In this document: positions 53,000 to 62,371 of the stretch, in pieces
How the letters are laid out: the number at the start of each line of letters is the position of its first letter
Position numbering within the stretch: position 1 is the first letter of the stretch
Assembly: GCF_004682055.1 (NCBI RefSeq)
Contig: NZ_QUZU01000007.1
Location: 1 to 64,000, forward strand
Direction: 5' to 3'
Length of the DNA stretch: 64,000 nucleotides
Source: Pseudomonas kairouanensis
GTDB taxonomy: Bacteria; Pseudomonadota; Gammaproteobacteria; Pseudomonadales; Pseudomonadaceae
Position numbers and translations under genes: made by a program
The notes under the pieces: model-generated
The model's database searches: none
Seen by the model: only the letters and a program-made list of their open reading frames with translations
Told to the model about the DNA's origin: nothing

Positions 53000-54262
53000 A
53001 TGGATGCACCAACCAAACAAGACTGGATGACAATCCGACGTGACAATACCACCAGCGCGTTAGAGATCGCCTATGAGGAGGGTCTCACCGGTTTTACCGT
53101 CGTAAACCGTGAAGACAAACGTATCACCTTGAAGGAAGGGGGCACGTTCACCGAGTTCGTATCCTGTTCGTATATGGGCCTGGAGACCCATCCCGCATTA
53201 ATCGAGGCCGCGCACCAGGCCCTAAAAACCAAGGGCCTGCACCTGTCCTCGTCACGCAGTGCTATGCACCCAGTTTATTTGCCGCAACTCGAATCTCTGC
53301 TCAGCGAGATTTACAGAGGATGCGGGGTGAGTGTTTTCACCTCGACCAGCAGCGTGCACCTTGGAGTGCTGCCGCTGCTGGGAAGCAATTCGCTCAAGGG
53401 CTACCCAATCAGAAAGCGTGCGCACTGGTTGATGGACAAAACTGCTCACGCATCGATGCAGGTACTGCGAGGCATTTTGCAGCAGTTCGGCGAAATATCC
53501 CGTGTTCAATCGACCGATCCGGAGTCGATGAGCGCCGCATTGAAAAACTGCGCTGAACGTCAGGAGACACCGATTCTGCTGATCGACGGTATCGGCTCAA
53601 TGAGCGGCTTGGTTCCTATCGCGCAGCTCTCTCACCAACTGGAAAAAGCCGGAGGATACCTCTATGTGGATGATGCTCATGGCATATCTATCACTGGGCA
53701 TCATGGCGCAGGTTACGCCCTTGCGGCTGTAGACAGCCAACTGCCGCACCACATGCTTCTGGCCGGCTCTCTCTCCAAAGCATTCGGCGGAGCTGGCGGG
53801 TTTGTGGTTGTGAGCGACCCGCGAGATATCCCGTCAATACAGACGCTGGCCAACCCGCAGGTTTTCGGCCATTCCATCATGGTGCCGATGCTTGCGGCTA
53901 ACGTTGCAGCAGCGAAGATTCATCTGAGCGACGAGATTGATAGCCTACAAAAACGCCTTTGGGACAACGTACGCCTGTTTGATTCCCTGACGCACAATCG
54001 CCTGCTCAACGCTGGCATTCAATCGCCAGTTAGGGGTGTACTTTTCGACACAGAAGAAGACGGTTTGCAAGCATGCCGGATTCTACGGGCCAACGGCATC
54101 CTGATGTTCCCTGTTTTTTATCCGATCATCGCTAAAGGGAAAGCCATGCTGCGTTTTGCATTCTCGGCTGCCCATACCGAACTAGACATCAAGCAATTAG
54201 CGGACTCCCTGAACGTAGTCACCCGTACAGGCTTATGGAAATCGCACACGGCCATTACCTGA
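53000..54262 (+). CDS. PLP-dependent alpha-oxoamine synthase (AONS/KBL-like)
   Basis: A 420-residue fold-type I PLP enzyme. Family motifs are D-K-T-A-H-A-S-M, V-D-D-A-H-G and the Schiff-base Lys in A-G-S-L-S-K-A-F-G-G. Relatives (BioF, KBL, CqsA, HemA) condense an amino acid with an acyl-CoA, usually with decarboxylation. Beside papABC-like genes the likely amino acid is 4-aminophenylalanine; with acetyl-CoA this would give 3-amino-4-(4-aminophenyl)butan-2-one. AGGAG lies upstream of the ATG, 12 nt after the methyltransferase gene. Confidence 0.85.
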   Translation: MDAPTKQDWMTIRRDNTTSALEIAYEEGLTGFTVVNREDKRITLKEGGTFTEFVSCSYMGLETHPALIEAAHQALKTKGLHLSSSRSAMHPVYLPQLESLLSEIYRGCGVSVFTSTSSVHLGVLPLLGSNSLKGYPIRKRAHWLMDKTAHASMQVLRGILQQFGEISRVQSTDPESMSAALKNCAERQETPILLIDGIGSMSGLVPIAQLSHQLEKAGGYLYVDDAHGISITGHHGAGYALAAVDSQLPHHMLLAGSLSKAFGGAGGFVVVSDPRDIPSIQTLANPQVFGHSIMVPMLAANVAAAKIHLSDEIDSLQKRLWDNVRLFDSLTHNRLLNAGIQSPVRGVLFDTEEDGLQACRILRANGILMFPVFYPIIAKGKAMLRFAFSAAHTELDIKQLADSLNVVTRTGLWKSHTAIT

Positions 54263-54315
54263 CGCTTCTGGCATCGGCAACCATGGCACACGGCACACTA
54301 ATCAAAGGAGTGAAC

Positions 54316-54651
54316 ATGACACAAAGCAAGCAGAGTTCTCGGACGGCTCCATCTACCATCTTGCAACCTATGCGTGAACACCTGGATCAGATCAACAATC
54401 ATCTGGTCGACCTGCTTTGCGAACGTATGAACGTGTGCATGGATATCGCTGAACTCAAGGCGGTACATGATATACCGATGATGCAGCCACAACGCATTGT
54501 TCAAGTATTTGATCAACTCAAGAATAAGTCGGTGAGCGTTGGTTTGAGGTCCGAGTACGTCGAGTCGATTTTCAGGCTAATCATTGAAGAAACCTGCGTC
54601 CAGGAAGATCATTTGATACAGCAACGCCGGACTCAGGAGAAGAACTCATGA
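54316..54651 (+). CDS. papB: Chorismate-mutase-type protein, probable 4-amino-4-deoxychorismate mutase
   Basis: A 111-residue AroQ-type helical protein: M-R-E-H-L-D-Q-I-N-N-H-L-V-D-L-L-C-E-R opens helix 1, with the Arg/Asp and E-R residues expected, then I-A-E-L-K and a C-terminal helix with I-F-R-L-I-I-E-E-T. Placed directly upstream of an aminodeoxychorismate synthase, it most likely rearranges 4-amino-4-deoxychorismate to 4-amino-4-deoxyprephenate. The ATG at 54316 has AAAGGAG 5 nt upstream; the stop overlaps the next start (ATGA). Confidence 0.82.
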   Translation: MTQSKQSSRTAPSTILQPMREHLDQINNHLVDLLCERMNVCMDIAELKAVHDIPMMQPQRIVQVFDQLKNKSVSVGLRSEYVESIFRLIIEETCVQEDHLIQQRRTQEKNS

Positions 54652-56714
54652 AAATACTGTTAATTGATAACTTCGATTCTTTTACTCAGAACATTGCGCA
54701 GTATCTGTACGAGGTCACGGGTGTATGCGTTGACATCGTCACTAATACTTTAGCCTACGAGGACCTGCAGATTGAACAATACGATGCCGTTGTCCTTTCA
54801 CCAGGCCCAGGTCATCCGGGTGAATATCTGGACTTCGGCGTATGCGGAAAAGTTGTTCTCCAATCCCCCGTCCCCTTGCTTGGTATTTGCCTAGGACATC
54901 AGGGCATTGCCCAATTTCTTGGCGGAACAATTGGGCACGCACCAGAGCCGGTACACGGGTACCGCAGCAGGATTACGAATTCTGGCAACGGCTTGTTTCG
55001 TGACCTGCCAGAACAGTTTGAAGTGGTTCGCTACCACTCACTGATGTGTACACATCTTCCTCAGGAACTACGCTGCACCGCGTGGACGGAGGAAGGCGTA
55101 GTCATGGCAATCGAACACAGTAGTCGTCCTATTTGGGGTGTCCAATTTCATCCTGAGTCCATTGACTCCGAGTATGGACATGCCCTGCTGAGCAATTTCA
55201 TCCGCATGGCACTCGAACACAATGGCAGCCATTGCTCGCGGGCGCTGGAGAACCCTGTCGGTTTTCCAGTGGTGAAAGAGCACTATGTAGCCGTAGGCGG
55301 TACACTCAATATGCAATTGGCATATCGTATCCATCCTCCATGCGATCCATTGGCTTTATTCACACAACTCTACGCCAATGATCACCATAGTTTCTGGCTC
55401 GACAGCGAAAAATCGGAAAGACCCAACGCCCGCTACTCGATAATGGGTAGTGGTCAGGCACAAGGCTCTATCCGCCTAGCGTATGACGTCAACAGTGAAA
55501 GCCTCACACTTGAGGGTCCCGAAGGCAACAGGACTCTGACGGGTGACTTCTTCTCTCTGCTCGGTCAAATCATGGAATCGGTACACGTGGCGGTACCGCA
55601 GTATCTGCCTTTTGAATTCAAGGGCGGTTTCGTCGGTTATATGGGTTATGAACTTAAGGCCCTGACAGGTGGGCAAAAGGTCTATCGCTCCGATCATCCA
55701 GACGCCGCTTTTATATTCGCTCCGCATTTCTTCGTCTTCGACCACCATGACCATATTGTTTATGAATGCCTGATAAGCGCGGCTGGCCAAGCTCCGCAGT
55801 GGCCGTGCTTGTCGGCCTCGGTACCGGTGACGCAAAAAGCCAAAGCTGAACTTCGTTTCGTTCCGGGCGCAGTGGATGGACTCAAACTGTCACTCGAGGA
55901 CACACCCGAGAATTACATCCTCAAGGTCAAGCAGTCACTGCAATACATCACCGATGGTGAATCTTACGAAATATGCCTGACCAACCGAGCGCGGATGAGC
56001 TATAGCGGTGCGCCACTTGCGGCCTATCGAAGAATGCGCGAAGCGAGCCCTGTGCCTTATGGCGCATTCCTTTGTTTCGATAGTTTTTCTGTACTGAGCG
56101 CCTCACCCGAGACCTTTCTGAGGATTGACGAAGGAGGTCTGATCGAGTCTCGACCGATTAAGGGCACTCGTGCACGTAGCAAGGACGCATCGGAAGATCA
56201 GCGCTTACATGACGAATTGGAAGCGTCAACCAAGGACCGCGCTGAGAACCTGATGATTGTCGATCTGGTACGTCACGACTTGAACCGTGTTTGCCGTGCA
56301 GGCAGCGTATATGTGCCACATATTTTCGCGGTAGAAAGCTTTACCTCGGTGCACCAACTGGTCTCTACGATACGTGGACATTTACGCAGCGACATCTCGA
56401 CTATCGAAGCGATCAGGGCTTGCTTCCCTGGAGGGTCAATGACCGGCGCCCCCAAAAAACGCACGATGGAAATTATCGACGGACTGGAGACCTGCGCACG
56501 CGGTGTTTATTCAGGAGCGCTTGGGTGGATCTCGTTCAGCGGCAGTGCGGAATTAAGCATCGTCATCCGTACGGCCGTGTTGCACAAACAGCAGGCTGTG
56601 TTCGGCATCGGTGGTGCGATCGTCGCGCACTCCGATCCACAAGAAGAGCTTGAAGAGACCCTAATCAAAGCCAGCGTGCCCTATTACAGTTTTTGCACTG
56701 AGGGCGAAAAATGA
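54648..56714 (+). CDS. papA: 4-amino-4-deoxychorismate synthase, fused PabA-PabB type
   Basis: A 688-residue fusion. The N-terminal glutamine amidotransferase has its triad: Cys81 in L-G-I-C-L-G-H, and His168 and Glu170 in F-H-P-E. The C-terminal chorismate-binding domain has R-P-I-K505-G-T-R; the Lys is diagnostic for aminodeoxychorismate synthase, since anthranilate synthases have Ala there. G-G-S-M-T-G-A-P-K and D-L-V-R-H-D-L-N-R also fit. It turns chorismate plus glutamine into 4-amino-4-deoxychorismate. The fused form next to a mutase and dehydrogenase is the layout of secondary-metabolite PapA rather than folate PabB. Confidence 0.92.
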   Translation: MKILLIDNFDSFTQNIAQYLYEVTGVCVDIVTNTLAYEDLQIEQYDAVVLSPGPGHPGEYLDFGVCGKVVLQSPVPLLGICLGHQGIAQFLGGTIGHAPEPVHGYRSRITNSGNGLFRDLPEQFEVVRYHSLMCTHLPQELRCTAWTEEGVVMAIEHSSRPIWGVQFHPESIDSEYGHALLSNFIRMALEHNGSHCSRALENPVGFPVVKEHYVAVGGTLNMQLAYRIHPPCDPLALFTQLYANDHHSFWLDSEKSERPNARYSIMGSGQAQGSIRLAYDVNSESLTLEGPEGNRTLTGDFFSLLGQIMESVHVAVPQYLPFEFKGGFVGYMGYELKALTGGQKVYRSDHPDAAFIFAPHFFVFDHHDHIVYECLISAAGQAPQWPCLSASVPVTQKAKAELRFVPGAVDGLKLSLEDTPENYILKVKQSLQYITDGESYEICLTNRARMSYSGAPLAAYRRMREASPVPYGAFLCFDSFSVLSASPETFLRIDEGGLIESRPIKGTRARSKDASEDQRLHDELEASTKDRAENLMIVDLVRHDLNRVCRAGSVYVPHIFAVESFTSVHQLVSTIRGHLRSDISTIEAIRACFPGGSMTGAPKKRTMEIIDGLETCARGVYSGALGWISFSGSAELSIVIRTAVLHKQQAVFGIGGAIVAHSDPQEELEETLIKASVPYYSFCTEGEK

Positions 56715-57583
56715 ATAACAACACAGTAGTCGTGCTGGGCGGTGCCGGCCTCATCGGCTCGCTGATCAGCCGTATTCTCAAACAATACGGATATTGCGTA
56801 CGCGTCGTGGATCGCCACCCTGCGGAGTTTGAGTGCGAATATCACGAAATTGATGTGACACAGCCCTTCAGCAACACCGGTGCTGTGTTCCGCGATGCTA
56901 TGGCAGTAGTTTTCGCCTTACCTGAAAATGTCGCGGTCTGTGCAGTTCCCTGGGTCACTGCTTATCTTTCCACAGGAGTGGTATTCATACCTACCTGCTC
57001 GGTACAGGGACCTATCTACAAGGCGATAAGGGCAGTAGCGCCGGATCAAAAAATTGTCGGCGTCAACCCAATGTTTTCACCCAAGTTGTCCGTTCAGGGG
57101 CGCACGGTGGCGGTCTGTGTGGAAAATATGGAGGCAGCACAATCCTTCATCGAACGACACTTGCTGGACGCAGGGATGAAGATCCGTCGAATGACGCCAA
57201 CAGCCCATGACGAATTAATGGCGCTGTGCCAGACATTGCCTCATGCAGCCATTCTCGGTTTCGGCATGGCCCTGGCCAAATCCTCCATAGACCTAGACCT
57301 AGTGGCGGAAGTCATGCCGCCTCCGATGCGAACCATGATGGCCCTGCTTTCGCGAATACTGGTCAACGCACCTGAAGTTTATTGGGACATTCAGCTGGAA
57401 AATGATCACGCCAGCTCTCAACGCGAAGCGCTAGTTAAAGGTCTGGAGCAACTCCAGGAAAACGTCACCAAACAGGATTACGAGCGTTTTAAAGACGACT
57501 TACAGACCGTTTCAAAGACTTTAGGCAAACAGTTGAATACTGGTGCTGTGGACTGCCAGCATCTGTTTTCCCTATTGAATTGA
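56711..57583 (+). CDS. papC: Prephenate-dehydrogenase-like protein, probable 4-amino-4-deoxyprephenate dehydrogenase
   Basis: A 290-residue NAD-dependent enzyme. The Rossmann motif is V-L-G-G-A-G-L-I-G-S near residue 9. The TyrA signature H-P-M-F-G-P appears as N-P-M-F-S-P, with His changed to Asn. In TyrA that His contacts the 4-hydroxyl of prephenate, so the change fits a 4-amino substrate. It would oxidatively decarboxylate 4-amino-4-deoxyprephenate to 4-aminophenylpyruvate; transamination then gives 4-aminophenylalanine, by a housekeeping enzyme since no aminotransferase is in the operon. ATGA overlap with papA. Confidence 0.82.
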   Translation: MNNNTVVVLGGAGLIGSLISRILKQYGYCVRVVDRHPAEFECEYHEIDVTQPFSNTGAVFRDAMAVVFALPENVAVCAVPWVTAYLSTGVVFIPTCSVQGPIYKAIRAVAPDQKIVGVNPMFSPKLSVQGRTVAVCVENMEAAQSFIERHLLDAGMKIRRMTPTAHDELMALCQTLPHAAILGFGMALAKSSIDLDLVAEVMPPPMRTMMALLSRILVNAPEVYWDIQLENDHASSQREALVKGLEQLQENVTKQDYERFKDDLQTVSKTLGKQLNTGAVDCQHLFSLLN

Positions 57584-57671
57584 GAATAGACCTTGTCAGC
57601 GGATGATTACGGCAGTCCATCGCACAACCACCGATTCACACCCCATGAAATTTCTTGATAAGGAGTCGGTG

Positions 57672-59189
57672 ATGTCACCAACGGCTGGCTATTTAAAACA
57701 GCAACCATACACCAAGCGGTGGTTGGCTCTAGCGATATTGATGCTACCTGTTCTGTTAGTTACCGTGGACAATACGGTATTGGGTTTTGCCCTGCCAAAA
57801 ATCGCTGAGGCCCTGCATCCCAGCGCCAGCCAGCAATTGTGGATGATAGACGCCTATTCGTTGGCGCTGGCCGGATTGCTTATCTCCATGGGTAGCCTGG
57901 GTGATCGAAAAGGTCATCGAAAACTACTGCTAATCGGCTCATTGGGGTTTACCGTTGTATCCTTCATGACGGCCTACTCCAGCAGTGCCACACAGCTGAT
58001 CGCCGGACGCGCCTTCATGGGCGTTTTCGGGGCCATGCTGATGCCTTCAACTTTGGCGTTGATCCGATCGATCTTCGAAGACAGGGAAGAGCGGCGTCTA
58101 GCCGTAGCTATTTGGGCGACAACGTTGACAGTCGGTTCAGCACTTGGACCGTTGTTCGGCGGCATACTGCTGGAGTTCTTCAGATGGGGATCGATCTTTC
58201 TGCTGGCAGTTCCCGTGCTGATACCGTTATTGATCCTCGGACCAATGCTGTTACCCGAGTCTGAGCCAGATACGTCGGGGCCAATGGATGCCATCAGTAT
58301 TTTTCAATCCGTGGTGGCACTCGGTGCTCTGGTTTATAGCATCAAGCACGTCGCCAGTGACGGTCCAGATGCCTTGGTACTGGCAGGCTTAAGCATTGCT
58401 TTCGTTATCGGTAGCCAATTCGTACGCCGTCAACTGCGCCTGCCGACGCCGCTGATGGACCTGAGCCTGTTTCGCAACAAGACATTCAGCGGGGCGGTGG
58501 CCATCAACCTGATGAGCTTGGCCTTTCTGATTGGCTTTGTATTTTTTTCCACTCAATTCCTACAAATTGTCCTACGCATATCCCCTCTTAAAGCCAGCCT
58601 GGCGTTGATACCGGGTCAGATCATGGCGATTGCTATCGGCATCCTGATAGTGCCCGTCGCCCAGCGAGTTTCGATTAATATCCTGATTCCGGTACTGCTA
58701 GTCTTTACTGCTGCGGCCTTTTTGCTGGTCGCAAGCCTCGGCAGCAGCCTGATAGTGTTGGTAGTGGCGTTTGCGTTGCTGAACATCGGAGTAGGCGCCA
58801 TCGCCACGGTATCTAACGACGTGATTCTGTCCGCAGCCCCTCCCGCTAAATCCGGAGCGGCATCCGCCATCAGCGAGACCGCCTATGAAGTGGGCGTCGT
58901 GTGTGGAACCACCGTACTCGGCGGCCTTGTCACTGCGTACTACCGCGGCTTGCTGCAGTTACCGGACTTCCTGACATCGCTGCAAATGCACCTAGCCAGC
59001 GAAACATTGGCAGGTGCCTACGCAGTATCAGCAACAATGGCAGGAGATCAGGCTAATGAGGTGATGCGCAGCGCTACGCTAGCATTTGAGGGAGGAACCA
59101 ATTTAATGGCTTGGGTAACCTTCATCTTGGCTATACTGGCAATTTTCATCGCTAGACGCACGTTGACTCCTCAAGCGCCGCCCCTTTAG
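57672..59189 (+). CDS. MFS transporter, DHA2 (14-helix) drug-resistance type
   Basis: A 505-residue inner-membrane protein with about 14 hydrophobic helices. Motif A is G-S-L-G-D-R-K-G-H-R-K, and the N-terminal V-D-N-T-V-L-G-F-A-L-P is motif D1 of DHA2 pumps such as EmrB/QacA. As the last gene of the pap-like operon it is the likely exporter and self-resistance pump. I chose the ATG at 57672 because AAGGAG is 6 nt upstream; in-frame ATGs at 57603 and 57645 lack a site. Confidence 0.9.
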   Translation: MSPTAGYLKQQPYTKRWLALAILMLPVLLVTVDNTVLGFALPKIAEALHPSASQQLWMIDAYSLALAGLLISMGSLGDRKGHRKLLLIGSLGFTVVSFMTAYSSSATQLIAGRAFMGVFGAMLMPSTLALIRSIFEDREERRLAVAIWATTLTVGSALGPLFGGILLEFFRWGSIFLLAVPVLIPLLILGPMLLPESEPDTSGPMDAISIFQSVVALGALVYSIKHVASDGPDALVLAGLSIAFVIGSQFVRRQLRLPTPLMDLSLFRNKTFSGAVAINLMSLAFLIGFVFFSTQFLQIVLRISPLKASLALIPGQIMAIAIGILIVPVAQRVSINILIPVLLVFTAAAFLLVASLGSSLIVLVVAFALLNIGVGAIATVSNDVILSAAPPAKSGAASAISETAYEVGVVCGTTVLGGLVTAYYRGLLQLPDFLTSLQMHLASETLAGAYAVSATMAGDQANEVMRSATLAFEGGTNLMAWVTFILAILAIFIARRTLTPQAPPL

Positions 59190-59223
59190 TTCAAGGTTCG
59201 ATATTCAATGCCTATCTGACAAA

Positions 59224-59314
59224 TGTGTACAAGCGGGCTTACTCGCGAATGCGATGGTTCAGCCAGCTTATCTGTAGCTGACACACCGCTTTCGCGAGCA
59301 AGCCCGCTCCCACA
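59224..59314. repeat. REPIN (GGGAGCGGGCTTGC type, degenerate left arm)
   Basis: The left arm reads TGTGTACAAGCGGGCTTACT, clearly decayed, while the right arm GCGAGCAAGCCCGCTCCCACA is intact. It separates the pap-like operon from the convergent acyl-CoA ligase and marks a return to core sequence. Confidence 0.8.
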
Positions 59315-59337
59315 TTTGGATCACCGATGACTAAAGA

Positions 59338-61041
59338 TCAGCGCAAGGCCCGGCGCAGGACTTTACCCACCGTGGTCTTGGGCAACTCCTCAGTCCGAAA
59401 CTCTACATACCTGGGCACCTTGTACCCCGTCAGATATTCCCGGCAATGCGCCAGAATCTGCTCCTGGGTCAGGTTCGGGTCTTTGCGTACCACGATGATC
59501 TTGACCTTCTCGCCCGTTACCCCGTCCTCCACACCAATGGCCGCCACTTCTCCAACCCCAGAATGCATCGCCACCACGTCTTCGATCTCATTGGGGTACA
59601 CGTTGAAACCCGACACCAGAATCATGTCCTTCTTGCGATCCACCAGGCGGATATACCCGCGTTCATCCATCACCCCGATGTCCCCGGTGGACAGCCATCC
59701 CTCGGCATCCAGCACCTCGGCCGTCGCGTCAGGACGTTTCCAGTAACCCTGCATCACTTGTGGGCCGCGCACTTGCAGTTCGCCCTGCTCGCCAATTTCG
59801 GCCAGCTCGCCGTCTTCACGCACAAAGCGCACCCAGGTGGACGGCAAGGGCACGCCGATGCTGCCGGTGAATTCCATCTCGCGCATGCGCGCAATGTTGA
59901 TCGGGCTGATGCTCACCACCGGCGAACACTCGGTCAGGCCATAGCCTTCGATGATCGGCAGCCCGGTGACTTCCTGCCAGCGCTTGGCCACCGCCGTGTG
60001 CGTCGCCATGCCGCCAGCGATCACCATGCGCAGGTCGGAGAAGTCCCGCGCGCAGAACTCCTTGTTTTCCAACAAGCCATTGAACAGCGTATTGACCCCG
60101 GCAATCCCGTTGAAGCGCTCTTTACGCAGGATCATCTGCACCCGCTTCACGTCCCGTGGGTTGGCAATCAGTATGTTGCGCCCGCCCAGGCACATGAACA
60201 TCAGGCAGTTCACCGTCAGGGAAAAGATGTGGTACAGCGGCAGCAGGGTGACGTTGGTTTCCTGCTTGTCCTGGTCCAGTTGGTCACCCACCCAGGCCTT
60301 GGCTTGCAGCAGGTTGGCGATGATATTGCGATGGCTGAGCATCACGCCCTTGGCGTCGCCTGTGGTGCCGCCGGTGTATTGCAAAAAGGCCAGGTCATCC
60401 AGGTGCATGTCCACCGGAAAGTGGTTGAGCCCGCGCCCCTCTTTCAGCGTCTGGTTGAACCTGACCGAGCCGCGCAGGTTGAAGCTGGGTACCTGCTTTT
60501 GCACACGGCGCAGGATGAAGTTCATCGCTGCGCCCTTGAAGGTGCCGAGCAAGTCGCCGATGGCCGCCACCACCACGCGCTTGACGCTGCTGCCGGTGAT
60601 GACTTTTTCCAGGGTGTGAGCGAAGTTTTCGAAGATCACCACGGTCTCGGCACCGCTGTCTTTGAGCAAGTGCTTGAGCTCGTGGGCGGTGTACAACGGG
60701 TTGACATTGACCACCACCGCGCCCGCCAGGATCGTGCCCAACAGGCAGATCGGGTACTGCAAGCAGTTGGGCATCATCAGTGCCACCCGGTCGCCCTTCT
60801 TCACGCCCTGCCCTTGCAGCCAGGCGGCGAAGGCATAGCCCTGCACCTGCCAGTCGGCATAGGTCATTTCGGTGCCGATGCTGACGTAGGCCACCCGCTC
60901 GTGGAATTTTTCCAGGTGCTCCAGGAACACTTCACGCAGCGACGGGTAGTCTTCGATACCGGCATCGATGTCCGCCGGCACGCCAGGCAGGTAAGCGTTC
61001 AACCAGATCCGTTCGGTTTGTTCCAGGCTTACAGCGTTCAT
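59338..61041 (-). CDS. Long-chain acyl-CoA ligase (FadD-like, AMP-binding)
   Basis: A 567-residue AMP-forming ligase that activates fatty acids to acyl-CoA. The phosphate-binding loop is Y-T-G-G-T-T-G-D-A-K-G-V near residue 213, with G-Y-G-L-T-E-C-S-P-V and the C-terminal Lys in P-K-T-T-V-G-K. Length matches E. coli FadD. GGAGA lies upstream of the ATG. It is the last gene of a minus-strand operon with a thiolase, MaoC protein and FabG-like reductase, 31 nt after the thiolase gene. Confidence 0.93.
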   Translation of the reverse strand: MNAVSLEQTERIWLNAYLPGVPADIDAGIEDYPSLREVFLEHLEKFHERVAYVSIGTEMTYADWQVQGYAFAAWLQGQGVKKGDRVALMMPNCLQYPICLLGTILAGAVVVNVNPLYTAHELKHLLKDSGAETVVIFENFAHTLEKVITGSSVKRVVVAAIGDLLGTFKGAAMNFILRRVQKQVPSFNLRGSVRFNQTLKEGRGLNHFPVDMHLDDLAFLQYTGGTTGDAKGVMLSHRNIIANLLQAKAWVGDQLDQDKQETNVTLLPLYHIFSLTVNCLMFMCLGGRNILIANPRDVKRVQMILRKERFNGIAGVNTLFNGLLENKEFCARDFSDLRMVIAGGMATHTAVAKRWQEVTGLPIIEGYGLTECSPVVSISPINIARMREMEFTGSIGVPLPSTWVRFVREDGELAEIGEQGELQVRGPQVMQGYWKRPDATAEVLDAEGWLSTGDIGVMDERGYIRLVDRKKDMILVSGFNVYPNEIEDVVAMHSGVGEVAAIGVEDGVTGEKVKIIVVRKDPNLTQEQILAHCREYLTGYKVPRYVEFRTEELPKTTVGKVLRRALR

Positions 61042-61072
61042 GGCAGTCTCCTTGTTGTTGTTTTTGATAGAG

Positions 61073-62371
61073 CTACTTTTCGACGATGGCGGTAATACCC
61101 AGCCCGCCTGCCGCGCAGATCGAGATCAGGCCACGCCCGCCGCCGTTCTCATGGATGATCTTGGCCAATGCCGCCAATTGCCGGCCACCCGTGGCGGCGA
61201 ACGGGTGACCGCAGCCCAGCGAGCCGCCGTTGACGTTCATCTTGGCACGGTCGATGGGTCCCAATGGCGCATCCAGGCCCAGCCGCTCGCGGCAGTAATC
61301 GGCGTCTTCCCAAGCCTTGAGGGTGCACAGCACCTGGGCGGCAAAGGCTTCGTGAATTTCGAAAAAATCAAAGTCCTCAAAACTCAGGCCTTCGCGCTGG
61401 AGCATGCGCGGCACGGCGTAGGCCGGGGCCATCAGCAGGCCCTCGGTGCCATCGACAAAATTCACCGCAGCGGTTTCGCCGGTTCGCAAATAAGCCAGCA
61501 CTGGCCAACCGTTGGCGGCGGCCCATTCTTCACTGGCCAACAGCACCACCGAGGCGCCATCGGTCAGGGGGGTGGAGTTGCCCGCCGTAAGGGTGCCGTT
61601 CTGGCGGTCGTAGGCCGGGGACAAGCTGGCGAGTTTTTCCAGGCTGGCGTCGGCACGCAGGTTATTGTCACGGGCCAGGCCGCGATGGGGGCTGATCAGG
61701 TCGTCGAAGAAGCCGCGTTTGTAGGCAGCATCCAGCCGCTTATGACTGGTAAGGGTCAACTCGTCCTGGGCCAGGCGTTTGATCTGCCAGCGCTTGGCCA
61801 TTTCTTCACAATGCTCGCCCATGGACAGGCCGGTACGCGGCTCGCCATTGCGCGGCAACAACGGCTTGAAGAACATCTGTGGACGTACCTTGAGCAGAGT
61901 CTTGAGCTTGTCGCCCAGGCCCTTGGCGCGGTTGGCCGCCAGCAAGGTGTGACGCAAGGTTTCGTTGATGCCGATGGGGGCGTCCGAGGTGGTATCGGCA
62001 CCGCCGGCAATGCCCACCTCGATCTGGCCCAGGGCAATCTTGTTGGCCACCAGCAACGCCGCTTCCAGCCCGGTGCCACAGGCCTGCTGCACATCGTAGG
62101 CCGGTGTGTCCGGGGACAAGGTGGTCGACAACAACGACTCTCGCGCCAGGTTGAAGTCCCGCGAGTGCTTGATCACCGCACCGGCGGCAAACTCCCCCAG
62201 GCGTTGACCGTGCAGGTTGTAGCGGTCCACCAGGCCTTGCAGCGCGGCCACCAGCAAATCCTGGTTACTGTCGTGGGCGTACACCGTGTTGGAGCGGGCA
62301 AACGGGATGCGGTTGCCGCCGATAATCGCCACGCGGCGTACCGGGGCTGGGTTGAAGCTGTAGTCACTCAT
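61073..62371 (-). CDS. Acetyl-CoA C-acyltransferase (FadI-type thiolase)
   Basis: A 432-residue thiolase. The acyl-binding Cys is in Q-Q-A-C-G-T-G-L-E-A, the His in H-E-A-F-A-A-Q and the second Cys in G-G-S-L-G-C-G-H-P-F-A-A-T-G. It cleaves 3-ketoacyl-CoA or runs the reverse condensation. The length and sequence lean to FadI rather than FadA. The ATG overlaps the stop of the MaoC gene (ATGA). Confidence 0.92.
   Translation of the reverse strand: MSDYSFNPAPVRRVAIIGGNRIPFARSNTVYAHDSNQDLLVAALQGLVDRYNLHGQRLGEFAAGAVIKHSRDFNLARESLLSTTLSPDTPAYDVQQACGTGLEAALLVANKIALGQIEVGIAGGADTTSDAPIGINETLRHTLLAANRAKGLGDKLKTLLKVRPQMFFKPLLPRNGEPRTGLSMGEHCEEMAKRWQIKRLAQDELTLTSHKRLDAAYKRGFFDDLISPHRGLARDNNLRADASLEKLASLSPAYDRQNGTLTAGNSTPLTDGASVVLLASEEWAAANGWPVLAYLRTGETAAVNFVDGTEGLLMAPAYAVPRMLQREGLSFEDFDFFEIHEAFAAQVLCTLKAWEDADYCRERLGLDAPLGPIDRAKMNVNGGSLGCGHPFAATGGRQLAALAKIIHENGGGRGLISICAAGGLGITAIVEK

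Noticed and set aside
53000..54262. Oxoamine synthase as biotin gene bioF
   Set aside because: No other bio genes are nearby, and it is embedded in an operon with papABC-like genes.
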